DNA of 29,805 nucleotides, taken from positions 1 through 29,805 of the forward strand of contig NZ_JAIOSW010000227.1 in assembly GCF_021107415.1 (NCBI RefSeq), in the 5' to 3' direction. The notes under the pieces were generated by a model. It had not been told where the DNA came from. It did not search any database and saw nothing but the letters and a program-made list of their open reading frames with translations. This DNA is from Desulfobacula sp. (GTDB lineage: Bacteria; Desulfobacterota; Desulfobacteria; Desulfobacterales; Desulfobacteraceae). Position numbers and translations under genes: made by a program. Shown here one piece after another: positions 22,482-29,805 of this stretch; positions within the stretch are counted from its first letter, which is position 1; each line of letters starts with the position of its first letter.

Positions 22482-24271
22482 TGGTCATGGGGTTTAAAGA
22501 AAGAATGGGTTCAGGGGATATTGCAGTCGCAGGAAGATGGCTGTTTTATTTTGTCTTAATCGGCATTATTGCCGGTTGCGGTGCCATTGTTTTCCATTGT
22601 TTATGCGGACTTGGCATGCATTTTTTCATGGATCTGATGGCGGGATACAGACCGGGGGCTCCGGCAGGAGAGCACCTTCTGCTGCCTCACACCCAAACCC
22701 CTTTTAACAAATGGATACTTTTAATTTTACCGGCTTTAGGCGGTGTTGTCAGCGGTTGGCTCGTTTATACATTTGCCCCGGAAGCAGAGGGCCATGGAAC
22801 AGATGCAGCCATTGATGCCTACCATCATAAAGGAGGGCTCATCCGTGGCAGAATACCCTTCATTAAAACCATTGCTTCCACATTAACACTGACAACCGGA
22901 GGATCAGGAGGCAGGGAAGGGCCCATAGCGCAAATCGGTGCGGGGTTTGGATCTTTTCTGGCCACTAAATTCAAACTGTCTGAAAGAGAAAGAAGAATCA
23001 TGATGGCCGCCGGGATTGGCGCCGGTGTCGGATCCATATTTCGTGCTCCACTGGCCGGTGCGCTTTTTGCGGCGGAAGTTCTTTACCGTGACCCTGATTT
23101 TGAATCGGAAGTCATTATTCCGGCCGGTATCTCTTCTGTTTTTGCCTATTGTACTTTTTGTCTTGTTTTCGGATGGGGATCTTTATTTGATTCTCCAAAT
23201 TTTAAGTTTCAAAACCCTTTGGAACTAGGGCCTTACATCGTTCTTGCCGGTGTTCTTGTGCTGACTGCTATTCTTTACATTAAAGTATTTTACGGGGTAA
23301 TAGATCTTTTTAAAAAATTTTCAATCCCCAACCATCTTAAACCGGCTGTGGGTGGTTTGATCACTGGTATTATCGGTTTTTTTCTTCCCTATACCCTTTC
23401 ATTCGGCTATGGAATTGCTCAGCAGGCAATTTTTAACCAGGTGGCCATCCCCACTTTAATTGCATTGGCCCTGGGAAAAATATTTACCACATCCTTTTCC
23501 ATTGGTTCCGGTGGCAGCGGCGGGGTGTTCGGCCCGTCAATCGTCATAGGGGGCGCCATGGGCGGGGCTGTCGGGAAAATTTTTCACCTGCTTATCCCTT
23601 CGGTTGTCACGGCCCCAGGTTCATTTGTTATTGTCGGTATGGCAGGATTTTTCGCAGCCGCATCCAATACACCGATTTCAACCATTATTTTTATCAGTGA
23701 GATGACCAATTCCTACCACTTATTATTACCCAGCCTCATGGTCTGTTCCATCTGTTATTTATTATGTCAACGATGGACTATTTTTGAAAATCAGGTCAAA
23801 TCCAGAATTGATTCTCCGGCCCATGCCGGTGAGTTTATGATGGATATCCTTCAAACCATAAAAGTGGGTAATTTAAGACATTTGATCAAAGAAGTCAGGT
23901 GTATGAATGAAGATATGCCATTCAGTGAATTTAAAAAAATATTTTCAAGCACCAAACAGCACTATTTTCCCGTTATTAACACCAAAGGTGATTTATCCGG
24001 CATTTTTTCCTCCAATGATATCAGGGAAGTTCTTTTTGCAATCCATATAGAACAATTGGTTGTGATGAAAGATATCATGGTGTCTGAGCTGATTTGTACC
24101 ACACCTTCCGAAGATCTGAACACAGTACTCTTAAAGCTGACTCAAAAAAACATTGATGCTTTACCGGTAATGGAAGAAGAAGATTCAGACCATCTGATCG
24201 GTTTAATTTACAGGCGGGACATCATTTCACATTATAATGACCATATCAAAAAAATAAAAGTTCAAGAATAA
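22481..24271 (+). CDS. CLC-family chloride channel/transporter with C-terminal CBS pair
   Basis: The 596-residue product is a CLC protein with about ten to twelve membrane segments. GSGGREGPIAQIG (near residues 141-153) carries the gating glutamate, and GSGGSGGVFGPS (near 342-353) is the third ion-binding motif. The first motif, usually GSGIP, is seen only as GHGTD. Two CBS domains follow at about residues 450-590 and may sense adenine nucleotides. The gating Glu would allow either proton-coupled exchange or channel behaviour. The start may be ATG 22481 (within TAATG) or ATG 22487. The 3' end overlaps truA, which converges, by 10 bases. Confidence 0.92.
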   Translation: MVMGFKERMGSGDIAVAGRWLFYFVLIGIIAGCGAIVFHCLCGLGMHFFMDLMAGYRPGAPAGEHLLLPHTQTPFNKWILLILPALGGVVSGWLVYTFAPEAEGHGTDAAIDAYHHKGGLIRGRIPFIKTIASTLTLTTGGSGGREGPIAQIGAGFGSFLATKFKLSERERRIMMAAGIGAGVGSIFRAPLAGALFAAEVLYRDPDFESEVIIPAGISSVFAYCTFCLVFGWGSLFDSPNFKFQNPLELGPYIVLAGVLVLTAILYIKVFYGVIDLFKKFSIPNHLKPAVGGLITGIIGFFLPYTLSFGYGIAQQAIFNQVAIPTLIALALGKIFTTSFSIGSGGSGGVFGPSIVIGGAMGGAVGKIFHLLIPSVVTAPGSFVIVGMAGFFAAASNTPISTIIFISEMTNSYHLLLPSLMVCSICYLLCQRWTIFENQVKSRIDSPAHAGEFMMDILQTIKVGNLRHLIKEVRCMNEDMPFSEFKKIFSSTKQHYFPVINTKGDLSGIFSSNDIREVLFAIHIEQLVVMKDIMVSELICTTPSEDLNTVLLKLTQKNIDALPVMEEEDSDHLIGLIYRRDIISHYNDHIKKIKVQE

Positions 24272-25005
24272 TTCACTTTTTTTAAAAACAATCCAAGGGC
24301 CGGTGCTGTTGAACCGGCCTTTGTCCTATCCTTTGCTTCAAGTATATTGATAAAGTCATCAATAGTCATTTTATTCAATCCGGCAAGAACAATGGTTCCG
24401 ATGAGGTTTCGTACCATATATTTTAAAAATCCATTGGCACAAATTTTAAATACAATTCTGTTATTTTCAATTTTATTGATATTGAAAAAAAAGACTTCCC
24501 GAATAGTAGAAGAGCGCGGGCTTCCTGTATTCTCAAAAGATTTAAAATCAAAAATCCCTGTAATTGCCTGACAACATTGACGCATTGCATCAATATCGAG
24601 AGGATATCGGATATGCCATTGAAAGAACCTGTTTATGGCGCAAGGGTCTTTTCTGTTTAAAATAAAATAATGATATTCTTTGGAAATTGCTTTGTACCGT
24701 GCATGAAAATCATCATCCACAATACAGCACTCCCTGATCACAATGGAGTTTTGGATCAGACTGTTCACTCCCTTTTTAAGATCCCCGGGTAAAATATCCG
24801 TATTTGCATAAAAATTTGCGACCTGGCCAAAGGCATGAACACCGGCATCGGTTCGACCGGAGGCTGAAATTTTGACCTTCTGGTTCAAAATCCGGGTTAA
24901 AGTTTTTTCAATTTCACCCTGGATGGTTATCTTATCATTTTGTCTTTGCCAGCCAAAGAACTCTGTCCCGTCATATTCAATAATAATTTTAAAATTTTTA
25001 TTCAT
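24262..25005 (-). CDS. truA: tRNA pseudouridine(38-40) synthase
   Basis: The 247-residue product has the normal length of TruA, which converts uridines 38-40 in the tRNA anticodon stem to pseudouridine. YDGTEFFGWQRQ opens the fold, the catalytic Asp53 lies in GRTDAGVHAFGQ, and ARYKAISKEYHYFI and FLKYMVRNLIGT are further family segments. Its start overlaps the end of the MarR gene by 8 bases, so it is cotranscribed with that regulator. Confidence 0.96.
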   Translation of the reverse strand: MNKNFKIIIEYDGTEFFGWQRQNDKITIQGEIEKTLTRILNQKVKISASGRTDAGVHAFGQVANFYANTDILPGDLKKGVNSLIQNSIVIRECCIVDDDFHARYKAISKEYHYFILNRKDPCAINRFFQWHIRYPLDIDAMRQCCQAITGIFDFKSFENTGSPRSSTIREVFFFNINKIENNRIVFKICANGFLKYMVRNLIGTIVLAGLNKMTIDDFINILEAKDRTKAGSTAPALGLFLKKVNYS

Positions 25006-25444
25006 TATTGTCTAAGAAGTCGGCTAACTTTTTATTGGCTTTAAGAATGGCAAAAGACAATTGATTGGCTGTATTAGAGTCAAGAATTTTTGTATATTTC
25101 AGATATAATTTTTTGTAGGCAACGGCAATGGACCTTTTTAATTCAAGTCCTTTTTCACTGGGAAAGATAAATGCAGACTTCCCTTTTGTTTTACGCACTA
25201 AAAGTCCCTTTTTCTCAAGAGCATCAACAAACCGTGTGATAGTGGAAGGTGTCAGGTGGAGAAGAAAGCTTAATTGTTTTGGACTGATTCCGGGTGTATC
25301 ATAGATCAGCAGCAGTAAAGATGCATGGGCAGGAGAGAGATTTAAGTGCTTAAATTCTTTTTCAGCAAGTTTTAATAAATACCTGGACAAGGCATTTGTA
25401 TTAAAAAACAGACAGCTTTCAAGAAAATTTTCTTTGTTTTCCAT
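24998..25444 (-). CDS. MarR-family transcriptional regulator
   Basis: The 148-residue product has a winged helix at about residues 35-100: LNLSPAHASLLLLIYDTPG, then GISPKQLSFLLHLTPSTITRFVDALEKKGLL and the wing RKTKGKSAFIFPSEKG. Long N- and C-terminal helices would form the dimer interface, as in MarR proteins. GAGG is correctly placed before the ATG. A TTGTATATGCAA near-palindrome 21-32 bp upstream suggests autoregulation. It lies upstream of truA in the same transcript and diverges from argJ, which may be a second target. Confidence 0.9.
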   Translation of the reverse strand: MENKENFLESCLFFNTNALSRYLLKLAEKEFKHLNLSPAHASLLLLIYDTPGISPKQLSFLLHLTPSTITRFVDALEKKGLLVRKTKGKSAFIFPSEKGLELKRSIAVAYKKLYLKYTKILDSNTANQLSFAILKANKKLADFLDNNE

Positions 25445-25464
25445 TTTTACCTCAACATATATGA

Positions 25465-25502
25465 TTGTATATGCAATTATTATATTTGGTATTATATGTC
25501 AA
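25465..25502 (-). promoter_or_regulatory. Promoter and TTG-N6-CAA operator of the MarR gene
   Basis: On the minus strand TTGACA (25497-25502) begins a promoter-like AT-rich stretch whose exact -10 is unclear. TTGTATATGCAA (25465-25476) follows the common MarR-family pattern TTG-N6-CAA, 10 of 12 bases being symmetrical, and would overlap the start of transcription. Confidence 0.5.
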
Positions 25503-25631
25503 TGTTTGTTCTTAAATCATTTACACAAATCAGCCACCAACGTATAATGTATTTTTTTTATGAGATATGAGATATGAGTTTTGAGAAGTATCATTATTCA
25601 TCCCTCTATATCTATAAGTGGAGTAAATTTT

Positions 25632-26801
25632 ATGAAAGGCTTTAAATTTGCCGGTATTCATGCTGGAATTAAAAAAAAAGATCAAAAAGATCTGGGGCTT
25701 ATATATTGTAAAAACCCTGCTGTTGCAGCAGCCCTGTTTACACGAAACAAGGTGATTGCAGCCCCGGTGATTCTGGGAAAAAAGAAAATTAAAAAAGGCT
25801 TGTGCCAGGCGGTTCTTGTTAACAGCGGTAATGCCAATTGCTTTACAGGAGACAAGGGAATTAAAGATGCCATTGCCTGTTCGAAAATGGTGGCCACATC
25901 ACTGGGTATCCCCGAAGACTTTGTCTTGGTGTCTTCAACGGGTGTGATTGGCCAGAATCTTCCCATGGATAAATTCAAAGTCGGCGTTCCGGACATTGTC
26001 ATTCATCTTTCTGCTGATCATGCAGATGATTTTGCAGATGCTATTCTTACCACTGATACACACAATAAAATTGTAAAAAAAAGTGGCACGATAGATGATA
26101 AAAAATTTTCAATCATGGGGATTGCAAAAGGATCTGGTATGATCCGGCCGGATATGGCAACTATGCTGGCCTTTATTTGTACGGATATTAATATATCGGC
26201 CAAGGATTTAAAAGTATGTTTAAGTGCAGCCAGTGAAAAATCCTTTAACCGGATCACCATTGATGGTGATACCAGCACCAATGATACGCTTTTGGCCTTG
26301 GCAAACGGTATGTCAGGAGTGAAAATCAACGATACTGATTCTAAAAAAAATTTTCAGGACATGCTGGATAAAGTTTGTATAGAACTTGCTAAAATGGTGG
26401 TCAAAGACGGGGAGGGTGCCACCAAGCTTATTCAGATTATTGTTAAAGGGGCTCAATCAAAACAGGATGCATTTAAGGTGTCTGAAACCATTGCCCATTC
26501 CAATCTGGTTAAGACGGCTATTTACGGAGAAGATCCTAACTGGGGAAGGATCACTGCAGCTGCCGGACGGTCCGGAGCCCATGTTGTTCCAGAAAAGATG
26601 GATCTTTTTTTTGATGACCAGCCATTAATTTTAAAAGGCAAATGGATAGGAGACGAAGCTGAAAAAAAGACAGCTCAAATTATGAAAAATAAAGAAATTA
26701 CTATTACACTTGATTTGAATATAGGAAAAGAAACGGACTTTTTTCTGTTTTGTGACTTCAGTGTTGATTATGTAAAAATTAATGCGGAATACAGGTCGTA
26801 A
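25632..26801 (+). CDS. argJ: Glutamate N-acetyltransferase/ornithine acetyltransferase
   Basis: The 389-residue product is a complete ArgJ, which moves the acetyl group from N-acetylornithine to glutamate in arginine synthesis and may also use acetyl-CoA. The self-cleavage site is RPDMATMLAF, with Thr177 becoming the N-terminus of the beta chain. STGVIGQNLPM and the C-terminal YGEDPNWGRI segment are also typical. I choose ATG 25632, with GGAG eight bases upstream, over a TTG at 25581 that adds unlikely residues. The stop overlaps the start region of the RluB-type gene by up to 20 bases. Confidence 0.95.
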   Translation: MKGFKFAGIHAGIKKKDQKDLGLIYCKNPAVAAALFTRNKVIAAPVILGKKKIKKGLCQAVLVNSGNANCFTGDKGIKDAIACSKMVATSLGIPEDFVLVSSTGVIGQNLPMDKFKVGVPDIVIHLSADHADDFADAILTTDTHNKIVKKSGTIDDKKFSIMGIAKGSGMIRPDMATMLAFICTDINISAKDLKVCLSAASEKSFNRITIDGDTSTNDTLLALANGMSGVKINDTDSKKNFQDMLDKVCIELAKMVVKDGEGATKLIQIIVKGAQSKQDAFKVSETIAHSNLVKTAIYGEDPNWGRITAAAGRSGAHVVPEKMDLFFDDQPLILKGKWIGDEAEKKTAQIMKNKEITITLDLNIGKETDFFLFCDFSVDYVKINAEYRS

Positions 26802-27495
26802 CGTGCGGCTTCAAAAATATCTGGCCCATGCAGGGCTTTGTTCCAGGAGAAAAGCAGAAGAGCATATCTTAAACGGTCAGGTAAAAGTAAACCATCAGAT
26901 TGTCACGGAACTGGGTACAAAGATCGACCCTGAAAATGACCGGGTTTTTTTTAATAATCATCCGATTATTTTAAAACAAGATGTTTCAAAAGTTTATATT
27001 GCTTTGAACAAACCACAGGGAGTTGTCACATCCTGTTCACAGCAGAAATCAAAAATTATTCTTGATTTGATTGATATTGATGAGCGGGTGTATCCTGTGG
27101 GAAGACTTGATAAAAATTCTAAAGGACTGGTGTTGTTGACCAATGACGGAGATCTTCATAATAAATTATCCCATCCGTCATTTAATCATGAAAAAGAGTA
27201 TATTGTGACGACACTTCACCCCATACCTGAAACTGCATTAATAAATATGTCACAGGGTATTGTTATTGACAACGTTAAAACCAGAAAAGCAAGAGTGAAA
27301 CGTCTTTCAAAGAATAAATTCAATATTGTTTTAAAACAGGGAAGGAACCGCCAGATTCGAAAAATGGTGGGCAAAACCGGGAACAAGGTTGATATTTTAA
27401 AAAGAGTCCGGATGGCAAATATCAACCTTGGGAATCTAAAAGAAGGAAAATGGCGTTATTTGACCTCTAAAGAAATCAAACAATTAACCCAGTGA
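26782..27495 (+). CDS. rluB: 23S rRNA pseudouridine synthase, RluB/RsuA family
   Basis: The 237-residue product has an N-terminal S4 RNA-binding domain (VRLQKYLAHAGLCSRRKAEEHI...VKVN) and then the RsuA-type catalytic domain. The catalytic Asp lies in VGRLDKNSKGLVLLTNDGD, and QGRNRQIRKM is the later family motif. I favour RluB over RsuA or RluE from the start and length, without certainty. The start may be ATG 26782, within the end of argJ, or GTG 26803 just after it, which better fits the usual family N-terminus. The 3' end overlaps converging trpS by 12 bases. Confidence 0.88.
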   Translation: MRNTGRNVRLQKYLAHAGLCSRRKAEEHILNGQVKVNHQIVTELGTKIDPENDRVFFNNHPIILKQDVSKVYIALNKPQGVVTSCSQQKSKIILDLIDIDERVYPVGRLDKNSKGLVLLTNDGDLHNKLSHPSFNHEKEYIVTTLHPIPETALINMSQGIVIDNVKTRKARVKRLSKNKFNIVLKQGRNRQIRKMVGKTGNKVDILKRVRMANINLGNLKEGKWRYLTSKEIKQLTQ

Positions 27496-28494
27496 TTGAA
27501 TCCCAATGGCTTTTTTTATTTTTTCAAGAAAGGGTACGGAGAATTCTCTTGCTTTTGCTGCACCCTTCATAAGTATTTCATCAATATCAGACGGATTTTT
27601 AATCAGGTCTTCATATTGTCTTCTGGGTTCTTTTAATATGTCATCAATATATTCAAAGAGCTCCTGTTTCATGGTTCCCCATGCAATTCCCCGTCGGTAA
27701 CGCTCGGCCATTTCTTTTGTTTGTGATTCACTGGCAAATGCCTTATATATTGAAAAAAGTGTGCAAGTATCCGGATCTTTGGGTTCATCCGGACCCAGAG
27801 AATTGGTTTTTATCTTCATAATCAGTTTTTTAAGACGTTTTTGTGTATCAAACAGAGGAATATAATTATGATAGCTTTTACTCATCTTACGGCCATCAAG
27901 ACCTGCGAGAACAGCAGACGTCTCATCCACAATAACTTCGGGAAGAATAAATAGCTTTTTATAAACATGATTAAATCTTGCCGCTATATCTCTTGTCATT
28001 TCAAGATGCTGAACCTGGTCTTTGCCCACAGGTACTTTTTGAGCATTAAACATCAGGATATCAGCTGCCATCAGTACCGGATATGAGAAAAGTCCCATGG
28101 TTATGCCTTTATCCGGGTCATTATGTCCTTGTTCATCATTTTGGGCCTTCACAGCTTTATAGGCATGGGCTCTGTTCATCAATCCTTTGGCAGTAAGGCA
28201 GGTGAGTATCCAGGTTAATTCAGGTATTTCAGGAATATCTGATTGCCGGTAAAATACACAATTGTTATAGTCCAGCCCTAAAGCAATCCATGCGGCTGCA
28301 ATCTCAAGTGCGGATTGTTTTCTTAAACTTGGATCTTGATTTTTAATTAAAGAATGATAATCAGCAAGAAAATAATAGGATACTAATTTTAAATTTTTAC
28401 TGGATTCAACTGCCGGACGTATGGCACCGACATAATTACCAAGGTGAGGGGTTCCACTGGTTGTAATACCCGTTAAAAAATCTGCATTTTTCAT
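27484..28494 (-). CDS. trpS: Tryptophanyl-tRNA synthetase
   Basis: The 336-residue product is a full-length class I TrpRS. The HIGH-like motif is TPHLGNYVGAI, the KMSKS motif lies in LDGRKMSKSYHNYI, and PVGKDQVQHLEMTRDIA and YPVLMAADILMF are strong family segments. It charges tRNA-Trp. I choose ATG 28494; a TTG six bases earlier is closer to the AGGA site and cannot be excluded. It lies 66 bp downstream of the nucleotidyltransferase gene on the same strand and may be cotranscribed with it. Confidence 0.96.
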   Translation of the reverse strand: MKNADFLTGITTSGTPHLGNYVGAIRPAVESSKNLKLVSYYFLADYHSLIKNQDPSLRKQSALEIAAAWIALGLDYNNCVFYRQSDIPEIPELTWILTCLTAKGLMNRAHAYKAVKAQNDEQGHNDPDKGITMGLFSYPVLMAADILMFNAQKVPVGKDQVQHLEMTRDIAARFNHVYKKLFILPEVIVDETSAVLAGLDGRKMSKSYHNYIPLFDTQKRLKKLIMKIKTNSLGPDEPKDPDTCTLFSIYKAFASESQTKEMAERYRRGIAWGTMKQELFEYIDDILKEPRRQYEDLIKNPSDIDEILMKGAAKAREFSVPFLEKIKKAIGIQSLG

Positions 28495-28560
28495 TTTCAA
28501 TTATTCCTGAAATAAATTATTTTTAAATTGAATAACCGGGGATTAACAAAAAGTAATGAC

Positions 28561-29805
28561 TTAATCAATAAGTTTGTTTTTCTTGGCATATTCTGCGGCA
28601 AACTTAATTTCTTCTTTTTTTGTTTTTAACTGGCCATCCAGTTTAGCGGTTAAGATCTGGTTGAGTATCGTACTAAAAACAGGGCCGGATGGTACCCCGA
28701 TTTTTAATAAATCTCTACCCTGAATATAAGGTTTTATACTTCTTTGATGCGTATAAAAATTTGAGATGGCTTTCCTTGTATCATCACTTTTTGCCAAAGC
28801 CATCATGTATAAAATAAATTCAGTTTTAAAGTTAATGAGAACCCAGTACAGATCCTCTTTACTATAATTTGATGCGTTCTCTATTAAATTAAGTTGCTTT
28901 TCAGCTTTATATCTTTTTTCCAAAAGAATGCCACGTTCTTTCAAAGGCACTTTGAGTTTGTTACAAATCTGCTCACAGACATTATAAGGACAACGGTTCA
29001 AAAGTGCCATAAAGTAAACCGACCATCTTGGGTATGGCTCATCAATATACAAAAGATCATGCCAGGATAGTATTTTATTGACTGACTCAAGCAAATGAAA
29101 TGTATTTGGGATAAAGGTCAGTTCCTTATGAATAACCTTTTCAAGGCCGTATGCCTCCATTGTTCTAATGGCAGGAATTGGATTTTCTTCTTCAAATATT
29201 TGTTTTAGTTCAGATAATACCCGAAGGCCGCTTAAATTTTTAAAAGAGTCTATTTTTATTGCATTATTAATTAAATTTGAGGTGACTTTCCCAATTTTGA
29301 ATCCAAACCGGTTTGAAAATTTAATGGCTCTGAAAATACGAGTGGGGTCTTCAACAAAGCTTAAATTATGAATGGTTCTTATTGTTTTATCTTTCAAATC
29401 TCTGTTCGCACCAAAATAGTCTATCATAGTTCCAAAATTATCAGGATTAAGACTGATCGCCAGGGTATTGATTGTAAAATCTCTTCGTGCAAGGTCAAGT
29501 TTAATGGAACTTTTTTCAACAATAGGCAATGCTGCCGGTGTTTTATAATATTCCAACCTGGCAGAGGCCACATCAATTTTAAAATTATCAGGAAAAATAA
29601 TCACTGCTGTACCAAATTTTTTATAGGTATTTATTCTGCAACCTTCTTTTTTTGCATAGACCTTGGCAAACTTAATACCGTCGCCTTCAACAACAATATC
29701 AATGTCATCGATTTGTCTGTTCAGCAACAGATCCCTCACAAATCCGCCGACAACAAACATATTAAACCCAAGTTCATTGCCGGTTTTACCGATATTTTGA
29801 AGAAG
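28561..29805 (-). CDS. tRNA nucleotidyltransferase/poly(A) polymerase-family protein (partial, 5' end outside window)
   Basis: The minus-strand frame stays open to the window edge, upstream of an internal Met at 29760, through LLQNIGKTGNELGFN just before FVVGGFVRDLLL. So the visible ~414 residues are a C-terminal part. The class II nucleotidyltransferase head shows GGFVRD, the metal-binding DxD in DDIDIVVEGDG, and RRDFTINTLA, followed by the RNA-binding region (EDPTRIFRAIKFSNRFGF). The sequence before the head resembles the linker of large DHH-CBS-polymerase fusion proteins found in deltaproteobacteria, often an A-adding enzyme. That fuller architecture is inference, as the N-terminus is not visible. 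Confidence 0.9.
   Translation of the reverse strand, partial: LLQNIGKTGNELGFNMFVVGGFVRDLLLNRQIDDIDIVVEGDGIKFAKVYAKKEGCRINTYKKFGTAVIIFPDNFKIDVASARLEYYKTPAALPIVEKSSIKLDLARRDFTINTLAISLNPDNFGTMIDYFGANRDLKDKTIRTIHNLSFVEDPTRIFRAIKFSNRFGFKIGKVTSNLINNAIKIDSFKNLSGLRVLSELKQIFEEENPIPAIRTMEAYGLEKVIHKELTFIPNTFHLLESVNKILSWHDLLYIDEPYPRWSVYFMALLNRCPYNVCEQICNKLKVPLKERGILLEKRYKAEKQLNLIENASNYSKEDLYWVLINFKTEFILYMMALAKSDDTRKAISNFYTHQRSIKPYIQGRDLLKIGVPSGPVFSTILNQILTAKLDGQLKTKKEEIKFAAEYAKKNKLID

Noticed and set aside
25560..25577. Three tandem GATATGA-like heptamers before argJ as a regulatory repeat
   Set aside because: Too short and low-complexity to support a function in such AT-rich sequence.
1..29805. CRISPR array or rRNA genes
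   Set aside because: No regularly spaced direct repeats and no recognisable rRNA segments were seen on either strand.

Overview
This is an AT-rich bacterial chromosome segment with Gram-negative envelope features: lipoproteins, periplasmic proteins and an OmpA-like domain. The PxxKW cysteine-rich protein, the style of the degenerate tyrosine recombinases and the PEP-CTERM-locus type TPR and ATPase proteins suggest a sulfate-reducing Desulfobacterota member close to Desulfobacteraceae. That placement is inference from protein families seen by eye; no database search was possible.

Region 1 (1-3250) is a decayed mobile-element border. A lone 3' end of a tmRNA gene (to 591) is followed 17 bp later by the C-terminal remnant of a tyrosine recombinase. 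After these come an XRE regulator, a HI1419/HI1420-type toxin-antitoxin pair, a frameshifted serine resolvase and an M20 amidohydrolase with its middle missing.

Region 2 (3250-6600) is ordinary accessory chromosome. It holds a TVGYGD potassium channel with an RCK-like domain, a ZraP/Spy-like periplasmic protein behind a strong sigma-54 promoter, and a thioredoxin-like lipoprotein (active site GGPC) next to a CcdA-type electron transporter.

Region 3 (6580-13782) is the most notable part. Two ~447-bp direct repeats, each carrying a broken tyrosine recombinase, flank six same-strand genes: glutamine-binding protein, permease, ATPase, RpiR-type regulator, a lysine-2,3-aminomutase-family radical SAM enzyme, and a serine-type glutaminase. 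I propose that it imports glutamine, hydrolyses it to glutamate and isomerises that to beta-glutamate, a known compatible solute. The first CcdA-proximal repeat also supplies the last codons of ccdA.

Region 4 (13900-20400) holds a secreted repeat protein, a GC-rich P-loop remnant, a large TPR lipoprotein of the PrsT type, and a divergent pair: a membrane coiled-coil protein and an ExeA/PEP-CTERM-type AAA ATPase fused through one membrane helix to an OmpA-like peptidoglycan-binding domain. The ATPase gene contains an A8-G10 homopolymer tract.

Region 5 (20400-29805) is mostly housekeeping: PxxKW protein, a PLP aminotransferase overlapping a CLC chloride transporter gene, truA overlapping a MarR regulator, argJ, an RluB-type pseudouridine synthase, trpS, and a tRNA nucleotidyltransferase-type gene running off the right edge. 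Several gene ends here overlap by 1-12 bp, in contrast to the loose, decayed first half.
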